Shown in pieces: positions 25,746-33,758 of a DNA stretch of 59,349 bases. The notes beneath the pieces are model-generated. The model saw only the letters and a program-made list of their open reading frames with translations. It was not told where the DNA came from and made no database searches. The DNA is taken from positions 1 to 59,349 of the forward strand of contig CACADE010000006.1 of the NCBI GenBank assembly GCA_902531175.1. Reading direction: 5' to 3'. Within the stretch, counting starts at the first letter, position 1, and every line of letters begins with the position of its first letter. The translations under genes were made by a program, and so were the position numbers. This DNA is from an uncultured Pelagibacteraceae bacterium (GTDB lineage Bacteria; Pseudomonadota; Alphaproteobacteria; Pelagibacterales; Pelagibacteraceae).

Positions 25746-27176
25746 TTATTTCAATTTCCATGCAATTATTGGTGATAAAGTTGCCGCAATAAATGAACAA
25801 AATAAAAGAGATTGAGAAATATACGATGGTGCAAAATCCATAGGCAAAATTACGCCAAATAGTATTGATTTAGAAAAATCTGGACTTGGGAAAAATAATA
25901 GTCCTGCAATTAATCCTATTAATATAGAAACATATGCATTTTTTTCATCATAAGATTTAGAATAAAAAGTATAAAAAACACTTAGAACAGCCGCACAACA
26001 AAATAAATCTGCTATTAAGAATAAATAAAGAATACTAAATCCTTTTGATGCAACAAAAAAAGCTATGACCGAAAGAAAAATAACAAATTGTTTTGAGATA
26101 TTTAAATGATTATTTTTTAAATTTAATACTTTATCTACATCGACTATTACCAAACTTGAAATAGCATTTATTAAAGTATCAATACTGCTTATTGTTAAAG
26201 AGATAGCTAAAATTATTACAATGACTGAAAATATTATTAAATTTTCTTTTAATAAAATTGAGAAAAATGCAAGATCAGGTATGACATTAGTATCTTGAGA
26301 GACAGCCACTAAACCACTAAATCCCATAAAGAAGACTATTGGTAATATTATTAAAAATGAAAATATTAAACTTTTTTTTAAAACCTCGTAATTTTTTGCA
26401 GCATAAACTCTCTGCCAATTACCTTGATGAAAAAGATTAGTTGCAGCAACGGCAATAAAGAAAGTTAAACCAGCAGTATAATTTGGGAGATAACTAAAAC
26501 TTAACAAATGCGGATTATTATTTTTAATAATTTCAAAGTTAAATTCGTTTGTTTCAATTGAGGTAATAAAAATTAAACTAATTATTAAAAGAGCTGTAAA
26601 TACAAAAAATTGAATATTATCTGTGATTAAGGATGCTCTTAACCCTCCATATAATGTGTAAAGTAACGAACATGATATTACTATTAAAGAGGTAATCCAC
26701 AATTCAGTGCTAGAAATGTAATTAATTAAAAAAGCTACAGCAGTAACTTCAGCAATTAAAAAGATTGTCATATAAAAAATGGAAAAAACTAAAATAAGTT
26801 TATAAAGATTTGGTCCAAATCTTAATCTTATAATTTCAATAATACTTTTGCCTTGCGGATAACTAGTTCTAAATTTTTTACCAAGATAAATTAAAATAAA
26901 GAGTGGAAATGCAGTTCCTAGTGAATAACCAATCACTGCACCAATTCCTCCCCATGTTGCTGCTGATGCGGGTCCAAATAAAATCCAAGCACCAAGAGCA
27001 GAAGCCACTAAACTCGTAGTAAGAGACAAAGTACCAATTGATCGATTTGCAACTAAGTAATTATTCAGTCCTTTAAATTTTTTTGAATAATAAATGCCTA
27101 TAAAAACAAATAATAAACTTAAAGTTATAATCAAAATAATTGCTGTTGATTGATCAATTATATTTAGTTTATTCAT
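25746..27176 (-). CDS. thiV: sodium:solute symporter, TPP-riboswitch controlled; probable thiamin-precursor (HMP) importer
   Basis: An SSS-family carrier of 476 residues with about 13 helices. It starts with a helix, then NYLVANRSIGTLSLTTSLVASALGAWILFGP (SSS helix 1 region). FFIAVAATNLFHQGNWQRVYAAKN is a family landmark. Its 5' leader is a TPP riboswitch (27178-27245), so the cargo is thiamin-related. In SAR11, thiV is the proposed importer of the pyrimidine precursor HMP, for which these cells are auxotrophic. The start ATG at 27176 is set by the GGG of the riboswitch 3' strand, which acts as ribosome site. Confidence 0.88.
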   Translation of the reverse strand: MNKLNIIDQSTAIILIITLSLLFVFIGIYYSKKFKGLNNYLVANRSIGTLSLTTSLVASALGAWILFGPASAATWGGIGAVIGYSLGTAFPLFILIYLGKKFRTSYPQGKSIIEIIRLRFGPNLYKLILVFSIFYMTIFLIAEVTAVAFLINYISSTELWITSLIVISCSLLYTLYGGLRASLITDNIQFFVFTALLIISLIFITSIETNEFNFEIIKNNNPHLLSFSYLPNYTAGLTFFIAVAATNLFHQGNWQRVYAAKNYEVLKKSLIFSFLIILPIVFFMGFSGLVAVSQDTNVIPDLAFFSILLKENLIIFSVIVIILAISLTISSIDTLINAISSLVIVDVDKVLNLKNNHLNISKQFVIFLSVIAFFVASKGFSILYLFLIADLFCCAAVLSVFYTFYSKSYDEKNAYVSILIGLIAGLLFFPSPDFSKSILFGVILPMDFAPSYISQSLLFCSFIAATLSPIIAWKLK

Positions 27177-27177
27177 T

Positions 27178-27245
27178 TTTCCCTTTCTGAATTACCGGAC
27201 AGGTTCAATGGGTTATTCTCAGCTAAAAGCACCCCAAGATCTAAG
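27178..27245 (-). promoter_or_regulatory. TPP (THI-box) riboswitch upstream of thiV
   Basis: Read on the minus strand, the aptamer hallmarks appear in order: GGGGTGC (27235-27229), CTGAGA (27222-27217), AACCC, GAACCTG (27206-27200), CCGGTAAT (27198-27191) and AGGGA (27184-27180). This is the thiamin pyrophosphate consensus. The P3 extension is absent, giving a short compact form. The conserved GGG of the last strand lies four bases before the thiV ATG and would be its Shine-Dalgarno sequence, so TPP binding should hide it and stop translation. Confidence 0.93.
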
Positions 27246-27380
27246 TAAATCATTAAATTTAAAATTTCAAGAAATTATCCTAGATTTTGCATTACTGATT
27301 AGACTAATTAGCATTGTATTTTCTGAGTTGATTGAATTAGTTTACGAATTATTAATTCCCTTCCTTTTAGTTATGAACTT

Positions 27381-27408
27381 ATTAGGCTTTAAGAAATTAA
27401 AGCCTAAT
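27381..27408. terminator. hairpin after the TSUP gene
   Basis: A perfect 11-base inverted repeat, ATTAGGCTTTA (27381-27391) and TAAAGCCTAAT (27398-27408), with a 6-base loop. It overlaps the minus-strand stop codon by one base. Downstream bases are AT-rich, but without a long T-run. It separates the TSUP gene from the thiV riboswitch. Confidence 0.6.
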
Positions 27409-28154
27409 TAAACCATAAAATCTAATATTAACTTAAAGCTACTAACCAAAATTAAAGCATAAATAATATTGTAGAATAAATTTTCCTCAATTATTTTGAG
27501 TAATTTATAACCTATAAATATTCCAATTAGCGCTAAAGGGAAAAGAGTAACTGACTGATACAGAGTATCAAAATTCATCATGGATAAATAAACATACAGA
27601 GGAAGCTTAATTAGATTAACACAACTAAAAAAAATAATTCTTGTCCCAACATAAATTTCTTTCTTCATTCTGAGTGGAAGCAAATACAGACTTGTTGGCG
27701 TTCCACCAGCATGTACACAAAAACTTGAAAAACCAGCGATAGATGAGCAAATTGCACCTTTAAAAAAGTTTTTTTTTGCTGGTATATTTTTTTCTTTTTT
27801 AAATAAAAAATAATAACCAGCAAATAAGAAACCCATTATTCCGACAATTAGTTTAAGCAAATCCTCTGAAAAATAAGTAAAGGTAAATGAGCCTATTATT
27901 ATTCCTGTAGCAGCAAATGGAACTAATAACTTTAGTGTTCCAAAATCAAATTCCCTTCTAAATCTATAAACAGCAATAATGTCTGAAAAAATTAATATTG
28001 GTAAAATTATAGCAAGTGCTTGGTTTAATGGCATTACCACTGTCATTAATGGAACCGAAATTAATGATATCGAGCCACCTAAACCAGATTTAGCAATTCC
28101 ATATAAAACAATTGCTGGAACAACACTAATAAAGAATAATAAGTTAATCTCCAT
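27408..28154 (-). CDS. TSUP (TauE/SafE) family membrane protein
   Basis: A membrane carrier of 248 residues with eight helices and the repeated glycine-rich motif (YGIAKSGLGGSISLISVPLMTVVMP at the start, GFSSFCVHAGGTPTSLYLLPLRM in the middle). It is shorter than the exporter at 8073-9158 and belongs to a different TSUP branch. It follows two tiny membrane proteins and an ABC-2 exporter on the same strand. An anion such as sulfite, sulfoacetate or another organosulfonate is likely, but nothing here fixes it. Confidence 0.82.
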   Translation of the reverse strand: MEINLLFFISVVPAIVLYGIAKSGLGGSISLISVPLMTVVMPLNQALAIILPILIFSDIIAVYRFRREFDFGTLKLLVPFAATGIIIGSFTFTYFSEDLLKLIVGIMGFLFAGYYFLFKKEKNIPAKKNFFKGAICSSIAGFSSFCVHAGGTPTSLYLLPLRMKKEIYVGTRIIFFSCVNLIKLPLYVYLSMMNFDTLYQSVTLFPLALIGIFIGYKLLKIIEENLFYNIIYALILVSSFKLILDFMV

Positions 28155-28160
28155 TATAAA

Positions 28161-28325
28161 TTAGAAATATAGCAATAAGGATAAAACAAATAATATTAAA
28201 ACTAATATGATGATGGCTATATAATTGAGTTTAATTTTAAATTTGCTTAATAAAAATTCGTTAATTTTTTCCCAAAAAATTATAATTAAAATTAATATAA
28301 CTGCAGGAAGAATAAATTTAATCAT
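28161..28325 (-). CDS. tiny membrane protein, 54 aa
   Basis: A 54-codon ATG frame, hand-translated: MIKFILPAVILILIIIFWEK, a short basic linker (FLLSKFKIKLNY), then a second helix (IAIIILVLILFVLSLLLYF). It is a two-helix hairpin with the linker probably cytoplasmic. It ends 7 bases before the TSUP start and begins 9 bases after the preceding tiny gene. Coding is likely because it fills the gap in an operon and has a clean two-helix layout. No family recognised. Confidence 0.55.
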   Translation of the reverse strand: MIKFILPAVILILIIIFWEKINEFLLSKFKIKLNYIAIIILVLILFVLSLLLYF

Positions 28326-28333
28326 AAATATAT

Positions 28334-28501
28334 TTACATCAAAAAATACATCAATCCAAATATTACTAGTATTATTATTATCCAGATAGAGAAATTTGAT
28401 ACTAATTGTTTAATATTTGAATTTGATCTCAAAAAATTTGGCAAAACTAATATTAAAACTAAAATTAAAAATATTGCAGGAATTATCTGGTCAACAGTCA
28501 A
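28334..28501 (-). CDS. tiny membrane protein, 55 aa
   Basis: A 55-codon frame with a TTG start at 28501, one base after the ABC permease stop. It has two helices: IIPAIFLILVLILVLPNF and FSIWIIIILVIFGLMYFLM, separated by LRSNSNIKQLVS. The layout resembles the N-terminal two-helix part of alphaproteobacterial membrane-anchored aspartic proteases (TIGR02281-like), with the protease domain missing. That is an impression only. Position in the operon is the main support. Confidence 0.5.
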   Translation of the reverse strand: MTVDQIIPAIFLILVLILVLPNFLRSNSNIKQLVSNFSIWIIIILVIFGLMYFLM

Positions 28502-28502
28502 A

Positions 28503-29270
28503 TTAATTTTTTATATTATAACCTTTTTTAAGTATAATTGAGACAAGAGTTACACATACAATTAAAAATATAAACATTGTTGAAATACTTATCCAAATAT
28601 CAAAATCAGAAACTCCATAAAATGCAAACCTCAGCCCATTAATTAAATATACAACAGGATTAAAATAAGTGACTGTTTGCCAGAAACTTGGGAGCATATC
28701 TAGCGAATACAAACTTCCACCTAAAAATACCATTGGTGTTATGACAATTGTTGGTATTATAGACATTTGCTCGAAATTTTTACTAAGAAGTCCAATTAAA
28801 AACCCAAACAAAGCAAAAGTGAAAGCAACTAGAATTAATAAGAAAATCATTAGTAAAGGAAACTTTACATTTACTTCTGCAAAGAAAAGTGAAGTGCAGA
28901 AAATTACTGCAGCAACAATTAAGGTTTTAGTTGCACCTGCACCAACATAAGCAATTACAATTTCTACAGTAGAAATTGGAGCTGCTAAAATTTCATAAAT
29001 TGTTCCATTAAATTTAGGAAAAAAAATTCCAAAAGAAGTGTTACTGATAGATTGCGTTAATAATGTTAACATTAATAATCCTGGAACTATATAAGAGCCA
29101 TAACTAATGCCATCAATTTTTTGTACATAATCCCCGATTACCGAGCCAAATACTATAAAGTATAATGAAGTAGATAAAACTGGAGAAAGAAGAGATTGTA
29201 TTAATGTTCTTCTAAATCGATCCATTTCATGAAAATAAATTGCTCTTAATGCGTAAAAATTAATCTTCAT
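28503..29270 (-). CDS. ABC-2 type exporter permease
   Basis: A six-helix ABC-2 permease of 255 residues (YadH/NodJ-like). It starts with an amphipathic helix (IYFHEMDRFRRTLIQSLLSPVLSTSLYFIVFGSVIG) and contains FFPKFNGTIYEILAAPISTVEIV and TPMVFLGGSLYSLDMLPSFWQ, both typical. It pairs with the ATPase encoded just upstream (11-base overlap). Export cargo is unknown; lipids, polysaccharides or drugs are common for the family. Confidence 0.88.
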   Translation of the reverse strand: MKINFYALRAIYFHEMDRFRRTLIQSLLSPVLSTSLYFIVFGSVIGDYVQKIDGISYGSYIVPGLLMLTLLTQSISNTSFGIFFPKFNGTIYEILAAPISTVEIVIAYVGAGATKTLIVAAVIFCTSLFFAEVNVKFPLLMIFLLILVAFTFALFGFLIGLLSKNFEQMSIIPTIVITPMVFLGGSLYSLDMLPSFWQTVTYFNPVVYLINGLRFAFYGVSDFDIWISISTMFIFLIVCVTLVSIILKKGYNIKN

Positions 29271-30195
29271 TATTTTCCTTTACCAATGTCACAAAAATCT
29301 TTTCAAGATTATTTTGCTCTGTTTTTAAATCTCTCATCCTCAAACCTGCATTTTTTAAATCTTGAAGCATCTTTGTAATACCTGTTCTTTCAGCATGTAA
29401 GTTATAGTTGTAAATTAATGAATAATTATCATTAGAGATTGATAGATTATATTCATTAAGTTCTGCTGGAATTTTCTCGACTTTATCCTGTAACTCAATA
29501 GTTAATTTTTTATGACCCATTTTTTTTAATAAATCTATTTTATTATCAACAACAATGATTTCTCCTTGATTAATTACAGCAACTCGGTCTGCGATTGCCT
29601 CTGCTTCTTCAATATAGTGTGTTGTTAAAATTATGGTTACTCCAGTTTTTCTTAATCCCTCCACAACTTTCCACATATCTTTTCTCAATTCTACATCTAC
29701 GCCTGCCGTTGGTTCGTCAAGAAATAATATCGAAGGTTCATGAGATAATGCTTTTGCTATCATTACACGTCTTTTCATTCCTCCTGAAAGCTGATTTAAC
29801 CTTAAATCTTTTTTATCCCATAAACTAAAATCTTTTAGAACTTTTTCTATATGTTGGGGGTTTGGCTTTTTTCCATATAAGCCTCTTGAATATGAAACAT
29901 TGTTAAAAACCGTTTCAAATTGTTCTAGTGAAATTTCTTGGGGGACCAGTCCTATTCTTGATCTTGTTTCTCTATAATCTTTTATAATATCAAAACCATC
30001 TACTGTAATTACTCCAGAAGTTGGTTTAACTATACCACATACAATACTTATCAGTGTAGTTTTGCCAGCTCCATTTGGTCCAAGCATAGCAATAATTTCT
30101 CCTTGCTTTATATTTAGATTAACAGTTTTTAAAGCGTTAAATCCATTGTCGTATACCTTTGAAAGGCCATCAATTGTTATTAAATCTTTAGTCAT
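29260..30195 (-). CDS. ABC exporter ATP-binding protein
   Basis: An ATPase of 311 residues. Walker A is GPNGAGKTTLIS (39-50), the signature is LSGGMKRRVMIAKAL (about 137), Walker B is ILFLDEPTAGVD and the switch His is in LTTHYIEEAE. The C-terminal 80 residues form the extra domain usual in YadG-like drug/lipid exporters. It partners with the ABC-2 permease downstream. Confidence 0.9.
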   Translation of the reverse strand: MTKDLITIDGLSKVYDNGFNALKTVNLNIKQGEIIAMLGPNGAGKTTLISIVCGIVKPTSGVITVDGFDIIKDYRETRSRIGLVPQEISLEQFETVFNNVSYSRGLYGKKPNPQHIEKVLKDFSLWDKKDLRLNQLSGGMKRRVMIAKALSHEPSILFLDEPTAGVDVELRKDMWKVVEGLRKTGVTIILTTHYIEEAEAIADRVAVINQGEIIVVDNKIDLLKKMGHKKLTIELQDKVEKIPAELNEYNLSISNDNYSLIYNYNLHAERTGITKMLQDLKNAGLRMRDLKTEQNNLEKIFVTLVKENNED

Positions 30196-30228
30196 TATCT
30201 GAGGTCTTAATTTGATATAGAGATGTTT

Positions 30229-30672
30229 TTAGTGACAAGCAATATTATATTTTTTTAATCTCCAGTAATTGTAAGGCCATGGAGTTAAAAATCCAACTAA
30301 AAGCATTATTGGTACTACCCACCAATTTAAAATAGCTCCACCTGTTAAAATTACATCTGTGAGGTTCATGGCTATTTCCATACTGACCATTGATATAAAG
30401 CTCATACCAAGTGCAGTCTTTAATGCTTTGGAAAAATCAAGTTTTTGTCTTAGTAAAATTATAGTTTCTAAAATAATACTTGTAATCAAACCATTTATAA
30501 TTGCTAATGTCATGATGGCTAAAACAGGCCAGGGAATTCCTGTTATCTGAAAATACAATATAGTTCCAAAGTCACCAATTGCACAGCCTAGTAAACACCA
30601 AGCGGTATTTTTTGCGCTTCTTTTCCAAGTATGTTTGCATGACCAATTAAAATTAATTGCTTCTGAACTCAT
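30229..30672 (-). CDS. DUF4396-like membrane protein
   Basis: A four-helix membrane protein of 147 residues. Segments NTAWCLLGCAIGDFGTILYF, LGMSFISMVSMEIAMNLTD and WPYNYWRLKKYNIACH match the DUF4396 pattern as I know it, in particular the S-I-x-V-M-E-I-x-x-N helix. Cys (WCLLGC, IACH), His and Met (SMVSMEIAM) could bind a metal or heme, but this is unproven. It is the last of three overlapping minus-strand genes with two c-type cytochromes, so a redox or metal role is suggested. Confidence 0.7.
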   Translation of the reverse strand: MSSEAINFNWSCKHTWKRSAKNTAWCLLGCAIGDFGTILYFQITGIPWPVLAIMTLAIINGLITSIILETIILLRQKLDFSKALKTALGMSFISMVSMEIAMNLTDVILTGGAILNWWVVPIMLLVGFLTPWPYNYWRLKKYNIACH

Positions 30673-31097
30673 TGTTTGCTCATTTCTAAATGATATTCAT
30701 AAATATCATCTTTCCAATAAGATTTAATGTACGAAAGAATGTTATCAATACCTTCATCACTTATTTTATCACCAAAACCCATCATCTTGCCTTCATAATT
30801 TTTTATCAATTTAGCAAATCCATACTTTATCATTCTATGTAGTAACTCATCTGTATGATGCCAAGTATGACCAGTTCCATTTAAAGGCGGTGCTTTTCTA
30901 TGCCCATCTTCATCTAAACCTTGCCAATTTGTAGCTCCAGCTAAATTTGCTTGGTGACAAGAAACACAATATTGATTGTATAATATCTTGCCATTTTTAA
31001 TTGCTTCTAATGAATCTCTAGTTATGGGGTAGTGCGAATGAGAGAAAGCAGTATCTGCATAAAATAAAACAATAAAAATAAAAAAATACTTTTTCAT
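30669..31097 (-). CDS. class I c-type cytochrome
   Basis: A secreted monoheme cytochrome c of 142 residues. The signal peptide covers about residues 1-19 (YFFIFIVLFYADTAFSHSHY). The heme site is YCVSCHQANLAG (about 43-54). The distal Met is likely in GKMMGFGDKIS, followed by the terminal helix GIDNILSYIKSYW. HSHYPITRDS at the mature N-terminus is His-rich. It carries electrons in the periplasm, next to cytochrome c' and b561. Confidence 0.85.
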   Translation of the reverse strand: MKKYFFIFIVLFYADTAFSHSHYPITRDSLEAIKNGKILYNQYCVSCHQANLAGATNWQGLDEDGHRKAPPLNGTGHTWHHTDELLHRMIKYGFAKLIKNYEGKMMGFGDKISDEGIDNILSYIKSYWKDDIYEYHLEMSKQ

Positions 31098-31561
31098 TAG
31101 TGTGGAGCCCTATATCTGCTATGACAAGCTTTACAGCTCGACCACATATATTGTTTCAAAGCTGCTCTAAAATCATCTTGGTCTTCGATAATTGAAGCTA
31201 GCTTTATCATTTGATCAGATGATTTTTTCATTAGAGCATTAAATTCATCTTTTTCTTCCCAAATAATTGGTAAAGCCTCTGTTCCGTGTCCCTCTTTTGT
31301 ATTTTCTGGAAATAAATTTAGTAATTCTAAATAATTATCACTCATTCTAATCATCAGTTTTTTTGAGTCCTCAATTTCAACTTCGTTAAGTAAAATACTA
31401 ATTCTTTTTGCTAGTTTATAATTTTGACTGAATAAAGACTTTCTTTTCTTTATAATGTCTTTTGCGCTTTCTTCTGATAAAACATTAGAATTAAATGAAA
31501 AAGAAAGTGCTACAATAAACATTATTTTGAAAATATTATTTATTTTTATAAAATAGCTCAT
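31097..31561 (-). CDS. cytochrome c'-like (class II) protein
   Basis: A 154-residue secreted protein. The N-terminal signal helix reads IFKIMFIVALSFSFNSNVLS. A four-helix bundle follows, with the heme site at the C-terminal end (SSCKACHSRYRAPH), the arrangement typical of class II cytochromes c. These bind NO/CO or act as electron carriers. The start ATG overlaps the divergent b561 start within one CATG; an internal ATG at 31522 would give a weaker signal peptide. It is coupled by overlap to the class I cytochrome gene. Confidence 0.82.
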   Translation of the reverse strand: MSYFIKINNIFKIMFIVALSFSFNSNVLSEESAKDIIKKRKSLFSQNYKLAKRISILLNEVEIEDSKKLMIRMSDNYLELLNLFPENTKEGHGTEALPIIWEEKDEFNALMKKSSDQMIKLASIIEDQDDFRAALKQYMWSSCKACHSRYRAPH

Positions 31562-32087
31562 GTCTGACAGTATAACATTACAATATAGTTGGTTAGCTAA
31601 ATTTTTTCATTGGTTCACTTTGCTCCTTCTAATTGCTCAGATACCAATGGGGTTTATTTTGGTCAGATTAGATTTTTCGGATTTAAGAATAACTATTGAA
31701 AATGTACATGTAATTGTAGGAATATCCATATTTTACATAACCTTATTTAGGTTAATTTATAAATTTTTTAGCAAGTCCCCAAAACTAATGCCTGAGGCAT
31801 TCTTTGGACAAAACTTGATTGCGAAATTGAATCATTTTGCTCTTTATGTCGCACTTTTAACAATAACAACATCAGGAATTTTAAAAAAGCTATTTAATGG
31901 TGAAAAACTAAATTTTTTTATTTTTAAATTAAGGATTGAAGATAACTTTGATTTAGCAGATCAATTTTACAATGTTCATGTTATTTCAAATTATACATTA
32001 ATAGTTTTAATCTCATTGCATATTTTAGCAGTTTTGTTTCATCAAATATTTTTGAAAGAAAACATCTTGAAAAGAATGACCAGATAA
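31560..32087 (+). CDS. cytochrome b561-family membrane protein
   Basis: A diheme b-type membrane cytochrome of 175 residues with four helices. Expected His ligands: H17 (LAKFFHWFT), then NVHVIVGIS, LNHFALYVA, and NVHVISNY plus LHILAVLFH near the end. Bacterial b561 (CybB-like) passes electrons between quinol or superoxide and periplasmic carriers. It is divergent from the two cytochrome c genes and followed, after 13 bases, by a CxxC thiol protein. Confidence 0.87.
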   Translation: MSDSITLQYSWLAKFFHWFTLLLLIAQIPMGFILVRLDFSDLRITIENVHVIVGISIFYITLFRLIYKFFSKSPKLMPEAFFGQNLIAKLNHFALYVALLTITTSGILKKLFNGEKLNFFIFKLRIEDNFDLADQFYNVHVISNYTLIVLISLHILAVLFHQIFLKENILKRMTR

Positions 32088-32100
32088 TTAAATAAAGCTC

Positions 32101-32475
32101 ATGAAAAAATATTTTGTCTTTCTAATTTTATTCTTAATACCAAATATCTCATTTGGTTTTGAAAAAACTACAAATTTTGATCTGAAAAGATTATTAGAAA
32201 TTCAAAAATCTGGTAAAACAATTGTTATTAATTCTTGGAACGAATATTGTTCAACATGTGCAGCACAAACAAAAGTTTTTGATCAAGCAATGAAAGACTT
32301 TAAAGATGTTGAGTTTTTATTCTATGAGCAAACAGAACATGAAGATATTGCTAAAGCTTTAGGTGTTAATTATTGGACCACAATAGTAGTTTTTAAAGGT
32401 GAAAGTGAAGTAGCAAGAGAAATTGGTTTAACTGACAAAGACCAAATATATAATTTAATAAACAAAGGGATATAA
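32101..32475 (+). CDS. secreted thioredoxin-fold protein
   Basis: A 124-residue protein with a signal peptide (KKYFVFLILFLIPNISFGF) and a thioredoxin-like domain. The redox motif is NEYCSTCAAQTKVF (CSTC, about 39-52). The cis-Pro region is replaced by NYWTTIVVF, which carries no Pro at the usual spot, so it may be a carrier rather than a full oxidoreductase. It probably acts in the periplasm and may work with the neighbouring cytochromes. Confidence 0.8.
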   Translation: MKKYFVFLILFLIPNISFGFEKTTNFDLKRLLEIQKSGKTIVINSWNEYCSTCAAQTKVFDQAMKDFKDVEFLFYEQTEHEDIAKALGVNYWTTIVVFKGESEVAREIGLTDKDQIYNLINKGI

Positions 32476-32484
32476 TTCCTTTTT

Positions 32485-32504
32485 ACCTCCCCTTTCGAGG
32501 AGGT
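32485..32504. repeat. short inverted repeat after the thiol protein gene
   Basis: ACCTCC (32485-32490) and GGAGGT (32499-32504) around CCTTTCGA form a GC-rich hairpin 9 bases after the stop of the CxxC protein gene. No T-run follows. It may be a weak terminator. Confidence 0.4.
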
Positions 32505-32630
32505 GAATTCAACAAAAAAGAGAGAAATAAATGAATGTTAAATTCAGGAATAATTTTTTAAATTATGATTGCTATATAGAATTAATTTTTTTTTTGTCAA
32601 TTTATGAAAAAGCAAGAAAAATTAGGGATT

Positions 32631-33758
32631 TTAGTTAAGCAATGCTTTTTGAGCTGGCAAATAATCATGACCAAATACATCAGCTACAGCTTTATGAGTA
32701 ACACCTCCTTTAAATACATTTAATCCTGCTTGAAAATTTTGATCATCATTTAAAGCTTTTAAGTACCCATCTTTTGCTAATTTAGATAGAAAAGGAAGCG
32801 TTGCTTTATTCAATGCAATTGTTGATGTTCTAGGAACACCACCAGGCATGTTTGCAACGCAATAATGAATTATATCATCTATTATAAAAGTTGGTTCTGC
32901 AAAAGTAGTCGGTTTACTGGTTTCAACACATCCTCCTTGATCAATTGCAACATCTACAATTACTGATCCCCTTTTCATTTTTTTTAACATATTCTTTGTA
33001 ACTAATTTTGGTGCCTCAGCACCTGGTATCAAAACTCCACCTACTAACAAGTCACATTCAGAAATTAATTTTTCTAAATCAGTTTTATCACTTAAATTGG
33101 GAATTATTTTATCTCCAAACATTTGGGTAAGTTCGTTTAATCTTTTTTCAGATTTATCTACAATATTAACCTTAGCTTTCATGCCTGTTGCAATTATAGC
33201 AGCATTTTCTCCTACTACTCCACCTCCAAGTATAACTACATTTCCAGGCTCTACACCAGGAGCTCCTCCTAACAAAAGACCACGACCTTTTTGATTTTTT
33301 TCTAAACAATGTGCACCTGCTTGAACTGACATTCTTCCGGCTACTGCACTCATTGGTGCTAACAAAGGAAGTCTTCCATTATTATCTGTAACTGTTTCAT
33401 AAGCGATACATATTGATTTGCTGTCTATTAAACCTTGCGTCAGTTTCTTAGCTGCAGCAAGATGAAGATACGTAAAGACAACTTGATTTTCTCTTATCAT
33501 TTTTACTTCGCTAGATTGTGGCTCTTTAACTTTAACAATGATGTCAGAGTCATTAAATATATCTTCAGCTGTATTAACTATTTTTGCTCCACTTGATACG
33601 TAATGATCGTTTTCAAATCCTGCTTCAAAACCTCCATTGTTTTCAATTAAAACTTCGTGGCCATTAGAAGTTAATGTCTTTACACTTTCGGGAGTGAGTC
33701 CAATTCTATTTTCCTGAGGCTTTATTTCTTTTGGAACCCCTATTTTCATAGAATTCAA
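32631..33758 (-). CDS. ald: alanine dehydrogenase
   Basis: NAD-dependent interconversion of alanine with pyruvate plus ammonium (EC 1.4.1.1). At 375 residues it has the usual length. Landmarks: KIGVPKEIKPQENRIGLTPE at the start, VKVKEPQ (pyruvate Lys), LAPMSAVAGRMSVQ and the Rossmann motif VVILGGGVVGENAA. It directly follows the class III aminotransferase (stop and start one base apart). This pair regenerates the pyruvate acceptor for taurine transamination and releases ammonium. Confidence 0.95.
   Translation of the reverse strand: MNSMKIGVPKEIKPQENRIGLTPESVKTLTSNGHEVLIENNGGFEAGFENDHYVSSGAKIVNTAEDIFNDSDIIVKVKEPQSSEVKMIRENQVVFTYLHLAAAKKLTQGLIDSKSICIAYETVTDNNGRLPLLAPMSAVAGRMSVQAGAHCLEKNQKGRGLLLGGAPGVEPGNVVILGGGVVGENAAIIATGMKAKVNIVDKSEKRLNELTQMFGDKIIPNLSDKTDLEKLISECDLLVGGVLIPGAEAPKLVTKNMLKKMKRGSVIVDVAIDQGGCVETSKPTTFAEPTFIIDDIIHYCVANMPGGVPRTSTIALNKATLPFLSKLAKDGYLKALNDDQNFQAGLNVFKGGVTHKAVADVFGHDYLPAQKALLN

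Noticed and set aside
27208..27411. Plus-strand open frame of 67 codons
   Set aside because: It runs across the antisense strand of the TPP riboswitch and the TSUP hairpin; no ribosome site or family resemblance.
32531..32638. Plus-strand frame of 35 codons after the CxxC protein gene
   Set aside because: Runs into the ald stop region, has a weak ribosome site and an irregular composition; probably chance.
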